From JAIVGV01 sp036389335 (GTDB lineage Bacteria > Acidobacteriota > Blastocatellia > Pyrinomonadales > Pyrinomonadaceae): 64,000 bases of DNA. Position numbers and translations under genes: made by a program. The notes beneath the pieces were generated by a model. The model was given only the letters and a program-made list of their open reading frames with translations. It was not told the DNA's origin and searched no databases. The stretch is from contig DASVQC010000066.1 of assembly GCA_036389335.1 (NCBI GenBank), forward strand, positions 1-64,000, given 5' to 3'. Shown here piece after piece: positions 31,080-39,138 of the stretch. How positions within the stretch are numbered: the stretch's first letter is position 1; each line of letters opens with the position of its first letter.

Positions 31080-31481
31080 ATGAGCGCTAAGAATGATCCG
31101 CCGGAGATAATAGTCCTACGTATACATCTCGAAAGAAACAGGAGACTAAAGCTGGAGTTTCATGCCGCCTTGTCTATTCTGTTTACGATGCACGATGTGA
31201 CGGTGTCAGACGATCTGCTATCCCGGCTGACCCTTGCCGTCAGCGAGGAGCTGCCCGGAGAAGGGCTCGGGGGCGAGGTGGTCACACCTCAGGAGCCGAC
31301 CGGCGCGTCTAAACCTCCACAACCGCCAACACCCGGGACGGGGGGCGTCCCGCCGCAGCCGCCGACACCCGGAGGAGTGCCGCCCCAACCGCCAACACCG
31401 GGGGGAGTGCCACCGCAGCCGCCATCGCCCGGAGGAGGAGGGGCATCACCGCAGCCGCCGACACCTAGAGGCCCGAAATAG
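31080..31481 (+). CDS. Small protein with leader-like N-terminus and PQPPTP repeats
   Basis: A 133-residue protein. Residues 1-65 are charged and helical (EIIVLRIHLERNRRLKLEFH, then HDVTVSDDLLSRLTLAVSEEL) and end in PGEGLGGE. The second half is five PQPP(T/S)P units separated by Gly-rich spacers (GGV, GTGGV, GGGGAS), ending PRGPK. The repeat codons differ (CCGCCGCAG, CCGCCCCAA, CCACCGCAG), so the pattern is kept at protein level and is not a DNA slippage product. ATG 31080 has AAGGAG ten bases upstream; the earlier ATG 31071 is too close to it. The next gene encodes a prolyl-hydroxylase-like enzyme. I infer a modified precursor or repeat substrate; a surface stalk is the alternative. Confidence 0.75.
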   Translation: MSAKNDPPEIIVLRIHLERNRRLKLEFHAALSILFTMHDVTVSDDLLSRLTLAVSEELPGEGLGGEVVTPQEPTGASKPPQPPTPGTGGVPPQPPTPGGVPPQPPTPGGVPPQPPSPGGGGASPQPPTPRGPK

Positions 31482-31565
31482 AATTGGAGTTTTATCGATA
31501 ACGACAGGGTCCCCCGTTTGCCATGCCAGCTAGGCCCGTTCGTCGGCGCGGAAGGGGGCGAATTG

Positions 31566-32147
31566 ATGATCCAATACACCGAAGAGTCGCTCGGGATTTA
31601 TGCGGTGCCGCTTTACCGCCCGCGCGCATGCAAGGAGCTGGTCGAGAGCGTGCGGGCCGACGACTGTTGGGGGCCAGCCCAAGTGAGGACGTGGCAGTGG
31701 GACGGCGGGTATCAAACAGAAGTGGTGTACGAGGCGCGGGCGGCGAGCATCCTCTGGCCCGCCAGAGGCGAGGAGATATACAGAGGTTTCCACGCTAAAC
31801 TCGACTGCCTGATTAAGCCCCTCGTCAAGCACCTCTGGCGCGCGAACTATAATGAACACGCCGACACGCAACTGGTGCGCTACTCGTCGGGCGGTTACTA
31901 CCACACCCACACGGACAATTCGCATGACCTGGGTGCTCGCTTCTTTACGGTCTTATGTTACCTGAACGACGACTTCGAGGGAGGCGGCACGTACTTCCCG
32001 TCACTGGGCCACACAGTCACGCCCGAGGCTGGCAAGGCCATCTTTTTCCCGTCAAAATATTTTCACCGCGCCGAACCGGTGAGCGGCGGGGAGAAGTACG
32101 TCCTCGTCTCGTGGCTTCTCGGCCCCCCTCCGATTAGATGGATTTAG
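31566..32147 (+). CDS. Prolyl-4-hydroxylase-like 2OG-Fe(II) dioxygenase
   Basis: A 193-residue enzyme with the P4Hc double-stranded beta-helix. Iron ligands His115 and Asp117 (HTHTD) and His167 (FHRAEPV), and Lys177 for 2-oxoglutarate (GEKYVLVSW). Family blocks LVRYSSGGYYH, FFTVLCYLNDDFEGGGTYFP and VTPEAGKAIFFPS are intact. The family hydroxylates proline in peptides (collagen-type, EF-Tu) using O2 and 2-oxoglutarate. It lies 84 bp after the PQPPTP repeat gene on the same strand, so that protein is the obvious candidate substrate (inference). ATG 31566 follows AGGGGG at good spacing; a longer start at 31518 lacks one. No export signal, so it would act in the cytoplasm. Confidence 0.85.
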   Translation: MIQYTEESLGIYAVPLYRPRACKELVESVRADDCWGPAQVRTWQWDGGYQTEVVYEARAASILWPARGEEIYRGFHAKLDCLIKPLVKHLWRANYNEHADTQLVRYSSGGYYHTHTDNSHDLGARFFTVLCYLNDDFEGGGTYFPSLGHTVTPEAGKAIFFPSKYFHRAEPVSGGEKYVLVSWLLGPPPIRWI

Positions 32148-32383
32148 CCCAGCCGAATGGTCTCCGCCCGCAGCCCCTAAGCCCATATCAGTGCGGGGCC
32201 TCGCCCCGATGGATAATAAAGCACCGATAAGTCCGAAACCCCTGATCGCCTTTGCGCGTTAACGCATCAAAGAGGTAACTTTTGCTCTCGTCGCGGCGTA
32301 AGTTGAGACTCCAAACCTCAGCGGTTAGCGGCTGGCACATCGAGCTGGTTTAGCGAGATGGGCCGCCGCCGGGTGCGTTGCCG

Positions 32384-35155
32384 ATGTCACTTGCCCCTGG
32401 CTTACGCGTAGACCATTACGAGATTCGGGAACCCCTGGGTAAGGGCGGGATGGGCGAGGTGTACCTCGCGCATGACTTGGAACTCAGACGCCCCGTGGCG
32501 CTCAAACTCCTCCTGCCCGAACTCACGCTGAGCAAGGAGCACCTGCGCCGCTTCGAGCAGGAGGCGCGGGCCATCTCGGCACTCAACCACCCGAACATCC
32601 TGACCATCTACGGCATCGGCCGGTTTGAGGAAGCCCACTACATAGTCACGGAGTTCGTCAAAGGCCGGACGCTGCGTCGGCTGATTAAGGATAAGGAATC
32701 CGCGCTCGACACCGCGCGGGCACTGGAGATCGTCTGCCAGGTGGCGAGCGGTCTGGCCGCGGCCCACGCGGAGGGGATCATCCACCGCGACATCAAGCCC
32801 GAGAACATCATCGTGCGCGCGGACGGCTACGTGAAGGTGCTCGACTTCGGGCTCGCCAAGCTGACCGAGCCCGCGCCAGCGCCCGCGTCGCAGGCCGCCG
32901 AAGAGCCGACCGTCTCCAACGTCAAGACCGCCTCCGGTGCCGTGCTCGGCACCATCAGCTATATGTCGCCCGAGCAGTTGAGGGGGCACGATGTAGACGC
33001 CCGCTCTGACATCTGGAGCCTCGGCGTGGTGCTCTACGAATTAATAGCTGGCCGCACGCCCTTTCCCGGCGCAACGCCGGCGGACGTTACGGTCTCCATC
33101 CTAGAAAGGGAGCCGGTGCCGCTGTCCGCGCTGGCCCCTGACTGCGCGGCCGAGGTCTGCGAGGCAGTGACACGGATGCTCGCGAAGAACAGGGAGGAGC
33201 GGTACCAAACTTCAAAGGGGTTGCTGACCGAGCTGAAGCGTATGGAGCGTTTCCTGCTCCGGGACGTGGGGCGGGAGGAGAGTAACGGGGCGGGCGGCGA
33301 CACAAGTGGCTCAAAGATTGGCGCCGCACGCGAGTCGGGTTCCGGCGACGCTGAGCGGGCGGTCTCGAACGCAGGCCGCGGCTTCGGCCGCAGGCTCGCG
33401 TCGGTTCTGGTCGCGGCCTCACTCGTCGCCGTCATCGCGCTCACCGCCGCGTTGAAGTTGTGGCCGCGTGGCGAACAGGTGAGGGGCGCGGAAAGCGACG
33501 CGGCCCGCGTGCCCTCCATGAAGTTGAGGATGCTGGTGGACACCGGCAACGTGGTGGACGCGATAATATCTCCTGACGGGAACTACGTGGTATACGCTGT
33601 CGGGGACAGCGGCTCGCAGGCGCTCTGGGTGTTACAGGTAGCGAGCGGCAGCAGACTCCAACTCGCCCCGACTGCACCGGTGCGCTACTTCGGGCTGACC
33701 TTCACGCCTGACAGCAATTTCGTCTACTCACTCCTCTTCGAGAAGGGAAAGAACTACGGCGTGCTCTACCAGACGCCGGTGCTGGGCGGCGTCGCGCGGC
33801 GGATTATGGAGGACGTAGACTCGCCCGTCGCCTTCTCGCCGGACGGGGGCCAGTTCGCCTTTGTGCGCGGCTACCCCGACCAGAAGGAGACCGGCCTCTT
33901 CGTGGCGTTCGCCGATGGCTCCGGCGAGCGACGCATCGCGACGCGGAAAGCGCCCGACTACTTCGGCTGGCAGAGCGGCCCTGCGTGGTCACCCGACGGG
34001 CAGACCATCGCCTGTGCTGTGGGGACTTACGACTTGAAGATGGCCGTGCTGCTCGTGCGCGCGGCCGGCGGCGACGTGGCCGGCATGTTGCTGAAAGACT
34101 GGGCCTGGATTGGGCGCATGGCCTGGCTCAAGGACGGCAGCGGCCTGCTGATGAGCGCCAAGGAGTATGACTCGGCGCTGATGCAGGTCTGGCGTGTCTC
34201 TTACCCGGACGGCGGAGTGCGGCGAATAACGAACGACCTGAACAACTACGGCGCGCGGGGCATCAGCACATCGGCCGACTCGAAGCATCTGGTGACTGTG
34301 CAGGTCACATACAACTCGAGTATCTGGGTCGCCCCGCGCAGCGATGCGAGCCGCGCCCGGCAAGTCAGTTTCGGCGTCTCCGACGGATTGAATGGGATTG
34401 CATGGACGCCGGATGGCAGGCTCGTCTACGTCTCCAACTCGGGCGGCGGGCAGAACATCTGGGTGATGAACGCCGACGGCAGCGGCCAGCGTCAGTTGAC
34501 CTACGGCAACTTCACGAATTACCACCCGGCCGTCACGCCCGACGGGCGCTACATCGTCTTTATCTCTAGCCGCGAGGGCGCGCTCGACGTGTGGCGCATG
34601 GATGCGGATGGTCAGGACGCGTTGCGGCTCACGCACAACCCGGTGGCGAACCTGCCTGACTGCTCGCCCGACGGGCGGTGGGTGGTTTACAAGAGCTTCG
34701 CCTCCGGCCGCAGGATGCTCTGGCGGGTCAGCATAGACGGCGGCAATTCGACGCAGGTGACCGAGTCGTACACGGCTTGGCCGTCCGTTGCGCCGGACGG
34801 CCGCTCGATAGCCTGCGAGTACTGGGACGAGCAGACCGACTCCCCCGTGAGCCTCGCCGTCCTGCCCTTTGAGGGCGGCCCGCCCTCGAAGGTCTTCAAG
34901 CCCGCGCCCAACGCTCCGAAGCAGATTTCGAGCGTCATCAAATGGAGGCCGGACGGTAAGGCCCTGACCTACATCGGTGGTCGCGACGGCGTCTTCAACA
35001 TCTGGGCACAGCCGCTCGACGGCACGCCCCCGCGACAGTTGACGAAGTTCGCGTCGGGGAGGATCTTCTGGTTCGACTGGTCGAAGGACGGCGAGGCGTT
35101 AGCATGCGCGCGCGGCACTTTGACGAGCAACGTGGTGCTTATCAACGACTTCTAA
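32384..35155 (+). CDS. Ser/Thr protein kinase with TolB/WD40-like propeller
   Basis: A 923-residue transmembrane kinase. Kinase domain about 12-285 with LGKGGMGEVYLAHDLELRRPVALK, HRDIKPENIIV, DFGLAKL and SPEQLRGHDVDARSDIWSLG, so it should be active. A Ser/Gly-rich linker leads to one membrane helix near 350 (LASVLVAASLVAVIALTAAL). The outer part, about 400-923, consists of PD40/WD40-like blades (ISPDGNYVVYAV; WSPDGQTIACAV; VTPDGRYIVFISS; CSPDGRWVVYKS). This is a common acidobacterial sensor-kinase layout. An FHA-type sigma54 activator nearby is a plausible target. ATG 32384 is preferred over TTG 32378. The 236 bp upstream show no clear promoter. Confidence 0.93.
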   Translation: MSLAPGLRVDHYEIREPLGKGGMGEVYLAHDLELRRPVALKLLLPELTLSKEHLRRFEQEARAISALNHPNILTIYGIGRFEEAHYIVTEFVKGRTLRRLIKDKESALDTARALEIVCQVASGLAAAHAEGIIHRDIKPENIIVRADGYVKVLDFGLAKLTEPAPAPASQAAEEPTVSNVKTASGAVLGTISYMSPEQLRGHDVDARSDIWSLGVVLYELIAGRTPFPGATPADVTVSILEREPVPLSALAPDCAAEVCEAVTRMLAKNREERYQTSKGLLTELKRMERFLLRDVGREESNGAGGDTSGSKIGAARESGSGDAERAVSNAGRGFGRRLASVLVAASLVAVIALTAALKLWPRGEQVRGAESDAARVPSMKLRMLVDTGNVVDAIISPDGNYVVYAVGDSGSQALWVLQVASGSRLQLAPTAPVRYFGLTFTPDSNFVYSLLFEKGKNYGVLYQTPVLGGVARRIMEDVDSPVAFSPDGGQFAFVRGYPDQKETGLFVAFADGSGERRIATRKAPDYFGWQSGPAWSPDGQTIACAVGTYDLKMAVLLVRAAGGDVAGMLLKDWAWIGRMAWLKDGSGLLMSAKEYDSALMQVWRVSYPDGGVRRITNDLNNYGARGISTSADSKHLVTVQVTYNSSIWVAPRSDASRARQVSFGVSDGLNGIAWTPDGRLVYVSNSGGGQNIWVMNADGSGQRQLTYGNFTNYHPAVTPDGRYIVFISSREGALDVWRMDADGQDALRLTHNPVANLPDCSPDGRWVVYKSFASGRRMLWRVSIDGGNSTQVTESYTAWPSVAPDGRSIACEYWDEQTDSPVSLAVLPFEGGPPSKVFKPAPNAPKQISSVIKWRPDGKALTYIGGRDGVFNIWAQPLDGTPPRQLTKFASGRIFWFDWSKDGEALACARGTLTSNVVLINDF

Positions 35156-35199
35156 TCGCCGCGCTGAGGGCGTCCGCGTGCCCCGAGAGCGGGAGCGAC

Positions 35200-36315
35200 C
35201 TAATGCCTTCGCGACGCGCGGCTCGCGCGGTGCGCTGCGAGCATGGCTTCGGTCTCGATGAACTCCGGGTCGCGGACCACGAACTGGTTATCCAAGTCGA
35301 AATAGTCCCTGTAGTAGATATCGTCGTCGGTGATGTCCCAATAAGAGAGTTCGTCCTGCTGCCGCGCTCGCCACTCCAGCGTCGTGGCCGGGCCCTCCAT
35401 GATGGCCGGGTCTAGGGCCATCGTGATGATCGCACCGCTCGGCCTCTTGACGGACAGGACAGGGGCCACGTGATAGACCCACTGCTCAAAGCCGCCGGCC
35501 GCGTTGGGCGTCTCTACAATCAACGTTGCGGCCTTCGGTGTTTTCGTCCACCCGTTACCGTAGTTCCAGATTTTACGCGGTGCGACGCCGCGCGCGCGGA
35601 GTATCCGACACATCTCGTGCGCGCGCGCGGTGCAGCAGTCGAACGTGTAGTCGAAGGGGATGTGTTTCTGTTGGACGAGGTTCTGGAACTCGGTCTTAGC
35701 CTGAGCTTCCGGCAGGGTGAAGCGGCTCTCGAAATGTTCGGTGAGGTCTCGGAAGAGCAACTTCGCCTCGTCCTCCGTCACCACTCTATTAGGGAGAAGA
35801 AAGTCTTTTCCCAGAGGCTCGCCCTCCGGTTCGTGGACGTGCAGAATCTCCCCGTTGTTGGGGTCGGTCGTGACTAGCACCTCGCGGCCGCTATCGGCCG
35901 CGCGCTCCAGAATTTCACGCATCCGGTCGAAGTTAGGGTGGCCGGGATTTAGGTGGTGCACGGACGGCGAGATGAAGACGTTCACTGGCACCCGCCCGTC
36001 CTCCGCCAGCCGCCCGCCGACGCTCTCGATGCGGCGCGGGATGGGTGGCAGCAGCATCCGCACGGCCCGCGTGTCCTCGTCCGCCTCGACGTAGACGGGC
36101 TGCCCCAGCCCACGCCGATGGCTCAGGAAGGCGGCCCAGTCCTCGAATCTCTGGTCATCCTTTCTAATACCGTACGTCTCGCCGTCGCCGAGCCTCAGCG
36201 CGGCGATTTCAGTCTCGCCGATGCTCTCGCGCAGACTCTCCGCCCAGTTCGAAATGTCTTTGCTCGCGTCCGCAAAGTCCACGACTGGTGCGAAGCTCTT
36301 CTTCGTGCCGCCCAT
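35200..36315 (-). CDS. Protein-glutaminase-like enzyme
   Basis: A 371-residue protein whose C-terminal half matches protein-glutaminase enzymes, which deamidate glutamine side chains in proteins by a papain-like triad. Visible triad candidates are Cys near 226 (TFDCCTARAHEMCRILRARG), His near 281 (WVYHVAPVL) and Asp near 301 (MALDPAI). The N-terminal 190 residues contain a beta-hairpin region (QPVYVEADEDTRAVRMLLPP) and look like a pro-region or carrier. No signal peptide is visible. ATG 36315 has AAGGAG upstream; the longer frame to 36444 runs into the palindromic intergenic region. It is divergent from the caspase-like gene. Function as a protein-modifying effector is inferred. Confidence 0.7.
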   Translation of the reverse strand: MGGTKKSFAPVVDFADASKDISNWAESLRESIGETEIAALRLGDGETYGIRKDDQRFEDWAAFLSHRRGLGQPVYVEADEDTRAVRMLLPPIPRRIESVGGRLAEDGRVPVNVFISPSVHHLNPGHPNFDRMREILERAADSGREVLVTTDPNNGEILHVHEPEGEPLGKDFLLPNRVVTEDEAKLLFRDLTEHFESRFTLPEAQAKTEFQNLVQQKHIPFDYTFDCCTARAHEMCRILRARGVAPRKIWNYGNGWTKTPKAATLIVETPNAAGGFEQWVYHVAPVLSVKRPSGAIITMALDPAIMEGPATTLEWRARQQDELSYWDITDDDIYYRDYFDLDNQFVVRDPEFIETEAMLAAHRASRASRRH

Positions 36316-36488
36316 GATTCGCTCCTTGTAGGGAAGTGATTTGAACAGACCTGTGGCGACCGGCGTGCCGCGCGGTGGGAGCCGTGCTGCGGGAGCGGAG
36401 TCGCGTGGAGATACGCTAATGACGCCGCCAGAGGCTGTCAACAAATATTTTGGGCGCGCGCGCCGCGGCTGCTACCGCGCGCCGCGGC

Positions 36489-36527
36489 GCTATCAAACCT
36501 GATTCTCGGACAATCAGGTTTGATAGC
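36489..36527. promoter_or_regulatory. 16-bp perfect inverted repeat between divergent genes
   Basis: Arms GCTATCAAACCTGATT (36489-36504) and its exact complement (36512-36527) with a seven-base centre CTCGGAC. It sits in the 460-bp gap between the protein-glutaminase and caspase genes, which are transcribed away from each other, so an operator acting on both is plausible. There is no T-run on either side, which argues against a terminator. The rest of the gap is GC-rich and shows no gene. Confidence 0.6.
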
Positions 36528-36775
36528 TGGCGACGCGGGCCGGGCCGCCTCGCGCCGGGCGCTTCGCGGCAAGACCTCCGGAAATACGACCGAAAAGAGG
36601 GTAGTCCGTCTGTCCGCCAGCCGGCGTGCGCGCGCGGCACGGCAGTCGCTAAAACAGTCACCGCTGGAAGGGCGTCCGGGCGCAGACTCGGACCAAGTTC
36701 CGGCGAGGCTACAGGTGAGGCCCACACGGCAGGCGATTCAACAAACGCACCTCAGGCTTACCTAACGGAGGAACT

Positions 36776-37822
36776 ATGGCACGAGGAATCTCCATTCACA
36801 TCGGACTTAACGAGATAGACCCGGCGAGTTATGGCACGCCCGGGAGGCTCAGGGGTTGTGAGAACGACGCCAGGGCGATGCAGGAACTCGCGGCCGGCCT
36901 CGGCTACGAGACGAGTAGGCTGCTGACCGCCGAGGCCACGGCCCTGAACGTCCTGCGCTCGATCTCGCGCGCCGCCGAACAGCTGGAGCGCGGCGACATC
37001 CTGCTGCTGACCTACGCCGGCCATGGCTCGCAAGTGCCCGATCTCGACAGCGATGAGCCGGGCAACTCGAAGGGGCAGGACGAGACTTGGTGTCTGTACG
37101 ACCGCATGCTGATAGACGACGAGCTCTTCCGCCTCTGGACTCAGTTCAGGGACGGCGTACGCATAGTCGTAGTCTCGGACAGTTGCCACAGCGGCGACGT
37201 GCTGCGGTTCGTCGTGCAGAACAAGTTCACGCTCGGCCCGCTGATGCTTGACGGGCCTACGGACGCGCGGGACCTGGACGATCTCGTCTTCAGGGCGCTG
37301 CCCCCGGACGACGCGATCTTCGCATACAACAAAGCCGCCGCCCGGTATCGGGAGATACAGGCCTCCGGTGTCAGGAGCGACAGGGCGACGGTGGGGGCGA
37401 GCGTGCTGCTCCTGGCGGCCTGTCAGGATAACCAGACCGCCGGGGACGGCCGCGAGCACGGGGTCTTTACGGCGGCGCTCCTTGCGACCTGGGACGGGGG
37501 CAACTTCAAGGGCGACTACAAATCTTTCCTCCGCCAGATTACCACCCTTTTCCGCCAGATGCCGACGCAGTCACCCCAGTACGAGTTCTTAGGGACGGCC
37601 AACCCGCTCTTCGAGGGCTCCCGCCCGTTCTCGATCGACCCCGCGCGCCCGTCCGTCGCCGGGGGGGGCGGCGCGCCGGCGACGTCGGGCGGGGCGAACG
37701 GCAGCGGGGGGCTGTCGGTCGAGGAGCGGCTGGCGCGGCTGAAGGCACTGAGGCGCGAGCGGGACGCCGCCCCGCAGGCGGCCTCGCGCCCGCAACCGCC
37801 CGCAGGGGACGGGCGTCGCTGA
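36776..37822 (+). CDS. Caspase-family (metacaspase-like) cysteine protease
   Basis: A 348-residue C14-type peptidase. The fold starts ISIHIGLNEIDPASYGTPGRLRGCENDARAMQELAAGLGY, followed by the catalytic His in LTYAGHGSQVPDLD (about 83) and the catalytic Cys in IVVVSDSCHSGD (about 137), then a later LLLAACQDNQTAGDG strand. The C-terminal 75 residues are a Gly/Ser/Ala linker and a basic coiled stretch (VEERLARLKALRRERD). No signal peptide. Prokaryotic caspases act in proteolytic signalling and in anti-phage cell suicide. It opens a plus-strand series with three further genes, two of them exported. ATG 36776 follows a purine-rich GGAGG. Confidence 0.9.
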   Translation: MARGISIHIGLNEIDPASYGTPGRLRGCENDARAMQELAAGLGYETSRLLTAEATALNVLRSISRAAEQLERGDILLLTYAGHGSQVPDLDSDEPGNSKGQDETWCLYDRMLIDDELFRLWTQFRDGVRIVVVSDSCHSGDVLRFVVQNKFTLGPLMLDGPTDARDLDDLVFRALPPDDAIFAYNKAAARYREIQASGVRSDRATVGASVLLLAACQDNQTAGDGREHGVFTAALLATWDGGNFKGDYKSFLRQITTLFRQMPTQSPQYEFLGTANPLFEGSRPFSIDPARPSVAGGGGAPATSGGANGSGGLSVEERLARLKALRRERDAAPQAASRPQPPAGDGRR

Positions 37823-37912
37823 CGGACCGATCTCTTCGACGTGGGTCACGCGTGTAAGAGTCGACCAGCCGGGGTGCCTATCTCCTCGGCCACGAAAGGA
37901 GCAGGAAAGCAG

Positions 37913-38419
37913 ATGGCTACAACTTGGAGTTGGGCCTGCAGCGATTGCGGCATGGCCGAGACCGGATTCAACACCAAGCAAGGCGCCGCCAGCGCGGCGG
38001 GCGTCCACAAGAAACAGTACCCCTCCCACGACCCTGTTGTGGGCCAGGAGACCATTCTGAAACCCGAAGGAGGATTCAACATGTCAAGAGGAACAAGCGT
38101 CGAGTTCGACACGACGGTCGAAGACCGTCTGGCGCAACTGAAGGGGACGCGCGCCGTCGACCTTAACGGCGGCGGGGAGGACGTGCTGCCGCGGTGCAAA
38201 TTCGAGATCGAGCTGCCCGATCGCTCGTGGAGCAAGATCAGCGTCAGCGACGAGGAGGTCTACAAGTTCCTCCAACAAGAAGGCGCAGACGCACTCATGA
38301 AGGCGTACCTCAACATCTCGAGCGTCAACGCACCGCGCGGCGGCGAGTTCAGCGCCGAGTGCAAGGTCAACGAGAAGGGCAACGTCGAGTGTAAAGCCGG
38401 CGTCTCCGTCAGGTTCTGA
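37913..38419 (+). CDS. Small two-part protein with putative zinc site
   Basis: From ATG 37913 the product is 168 residues. Residues 1-56 carry WACSDCGMAETGFNTKQ and AAGVHKKQYPSHDP, a C2H2-like Cys/His pattern. The second part (from MSRGTSVEFD) is a beta-rich domain ending GNVECKAGVSVRF. A second in-frame ATG at 38081 has an excellent AAGGAGG at seven bases, better than that of the first, so a 112-residue protein may be made instead of or beside the long form. I recognise no family. It follows the caspase gene by 90 bp. Confidence 0.65.
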   Translation: MATTWSWACSDCGMAETGFNTKQGAASAAGVHKKQYPSHDPVVGQETILKPEGGFNMSRGTSVEFDTTVEDRLAQLKGTRAVDLNGGGEDVLPRCKFEIELPDRSWSKISVSDEEVYKFLQQEGADALMKAYLNISSVNAPRGGEFSAECKVNEKGNVECKAGVSVRF

Positions 38420-38571
38420 GCCGCCGGTGGACGCACAGGGGGGCCGGCCGCGCGCCGACTAAGGGGTCGCGCCGCGCGGCCTGGCCCCGAGCCAGCGGGG
38501 GCGCGCCGAGATCGGGGGCGCACCCCGACACCTTCCCTTCGCCCCGAAGGGTGAAAACATCAGGAGGAGGA

Positions 38572-39078
38572 ATGCCCACAACCACTTTGAGGCCGAGAGA
38601 CGGCGGGCGTTTGAGGGTCTTCGCGGCGGCCCTACTGGTCGCGGCACTGACACTCTCTGGCCCCGCCTGTGGCGGCAACGACAACCAGACGGCTAACACG
38701 GAGAACGTCAACAACACAAACAACCAAGTCGGGCTCATGACTCCCACGCAGAGCCCCACGCCGCAGGAGGATATAACAGCCATGAGCCAAGACCCCATCG
38801 CCGACAACCTCGTTGACGTCCTGCATACATGGAGCGGGATCGAATTAGCCCAACTCGAACGCAAGACTCCGCTCAGCAGCATGTGGTTTTTGAATCACTC
38901 GTCCGAGCGCTACGACAAGGAGGGGATAAGGAGCCTGATACTCAAGATCCAAAACCATCACTTCTTCAAGTCCACTCCGGGCGTCAAAGATCGCGCGGGG
39001 CAACTGAGCCGCGGCCTCTTCCTGGTTGGCGGCAGGATACAAAATCAGGGGGACTTACACGACTTCCTCGCTAGTTGA
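38572..39078 (+). CDS. Small exported lipoprotein
   Basis: A 168-residue protein with a lipoprotein signal: basic N-terminus, hydrophobic VFAAALLVAALTLSGPAC and lipobox LSGPAC-GG, then an Asn/Thr-rich spacer (TANTENVNNTNNQ). The folded part (about 65-168) is helical, ending GRIQNQGDLHDFLAS. No +2 Asp is seen, so an outer-membrane location is likely if Lol rules apply. ATG 38572 has AGGAGG just upstream. No family recognised. It sits between the small two-part gene and the large exported protein and is likely co-transcribed with them. Confidence 0.7.
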   Translation: MPTTTLRPRDGGRLRVFAAALLVAALTLSGPACGGNDNQTANTENVNNTNNQVGLMTPTQSPTPQEDITAMSQDPIADNLVDVLHTWSGIELAQLERKTPLSSMWFLNHSSERYDKEGIRSLILKIQNHHFFKSTPGVKDRAGQLSRGLFLVGGRIQNQGDLHDFLAS

Positions 39079-39138
39079 CGGCCCGAGCCGGGGCAGCCCC
39101 TGCGATCAGTTTCCGATACGCGCTCAAAGGAGATGAAT

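Noticed and set aside
32325..32383. TGGCAC sequence as a sigma54 promoter before the kinase gene
   Set aside because: Spacing to the next GC is wrong (TG at the -12 position); not a convincing GG-N10-GC element.
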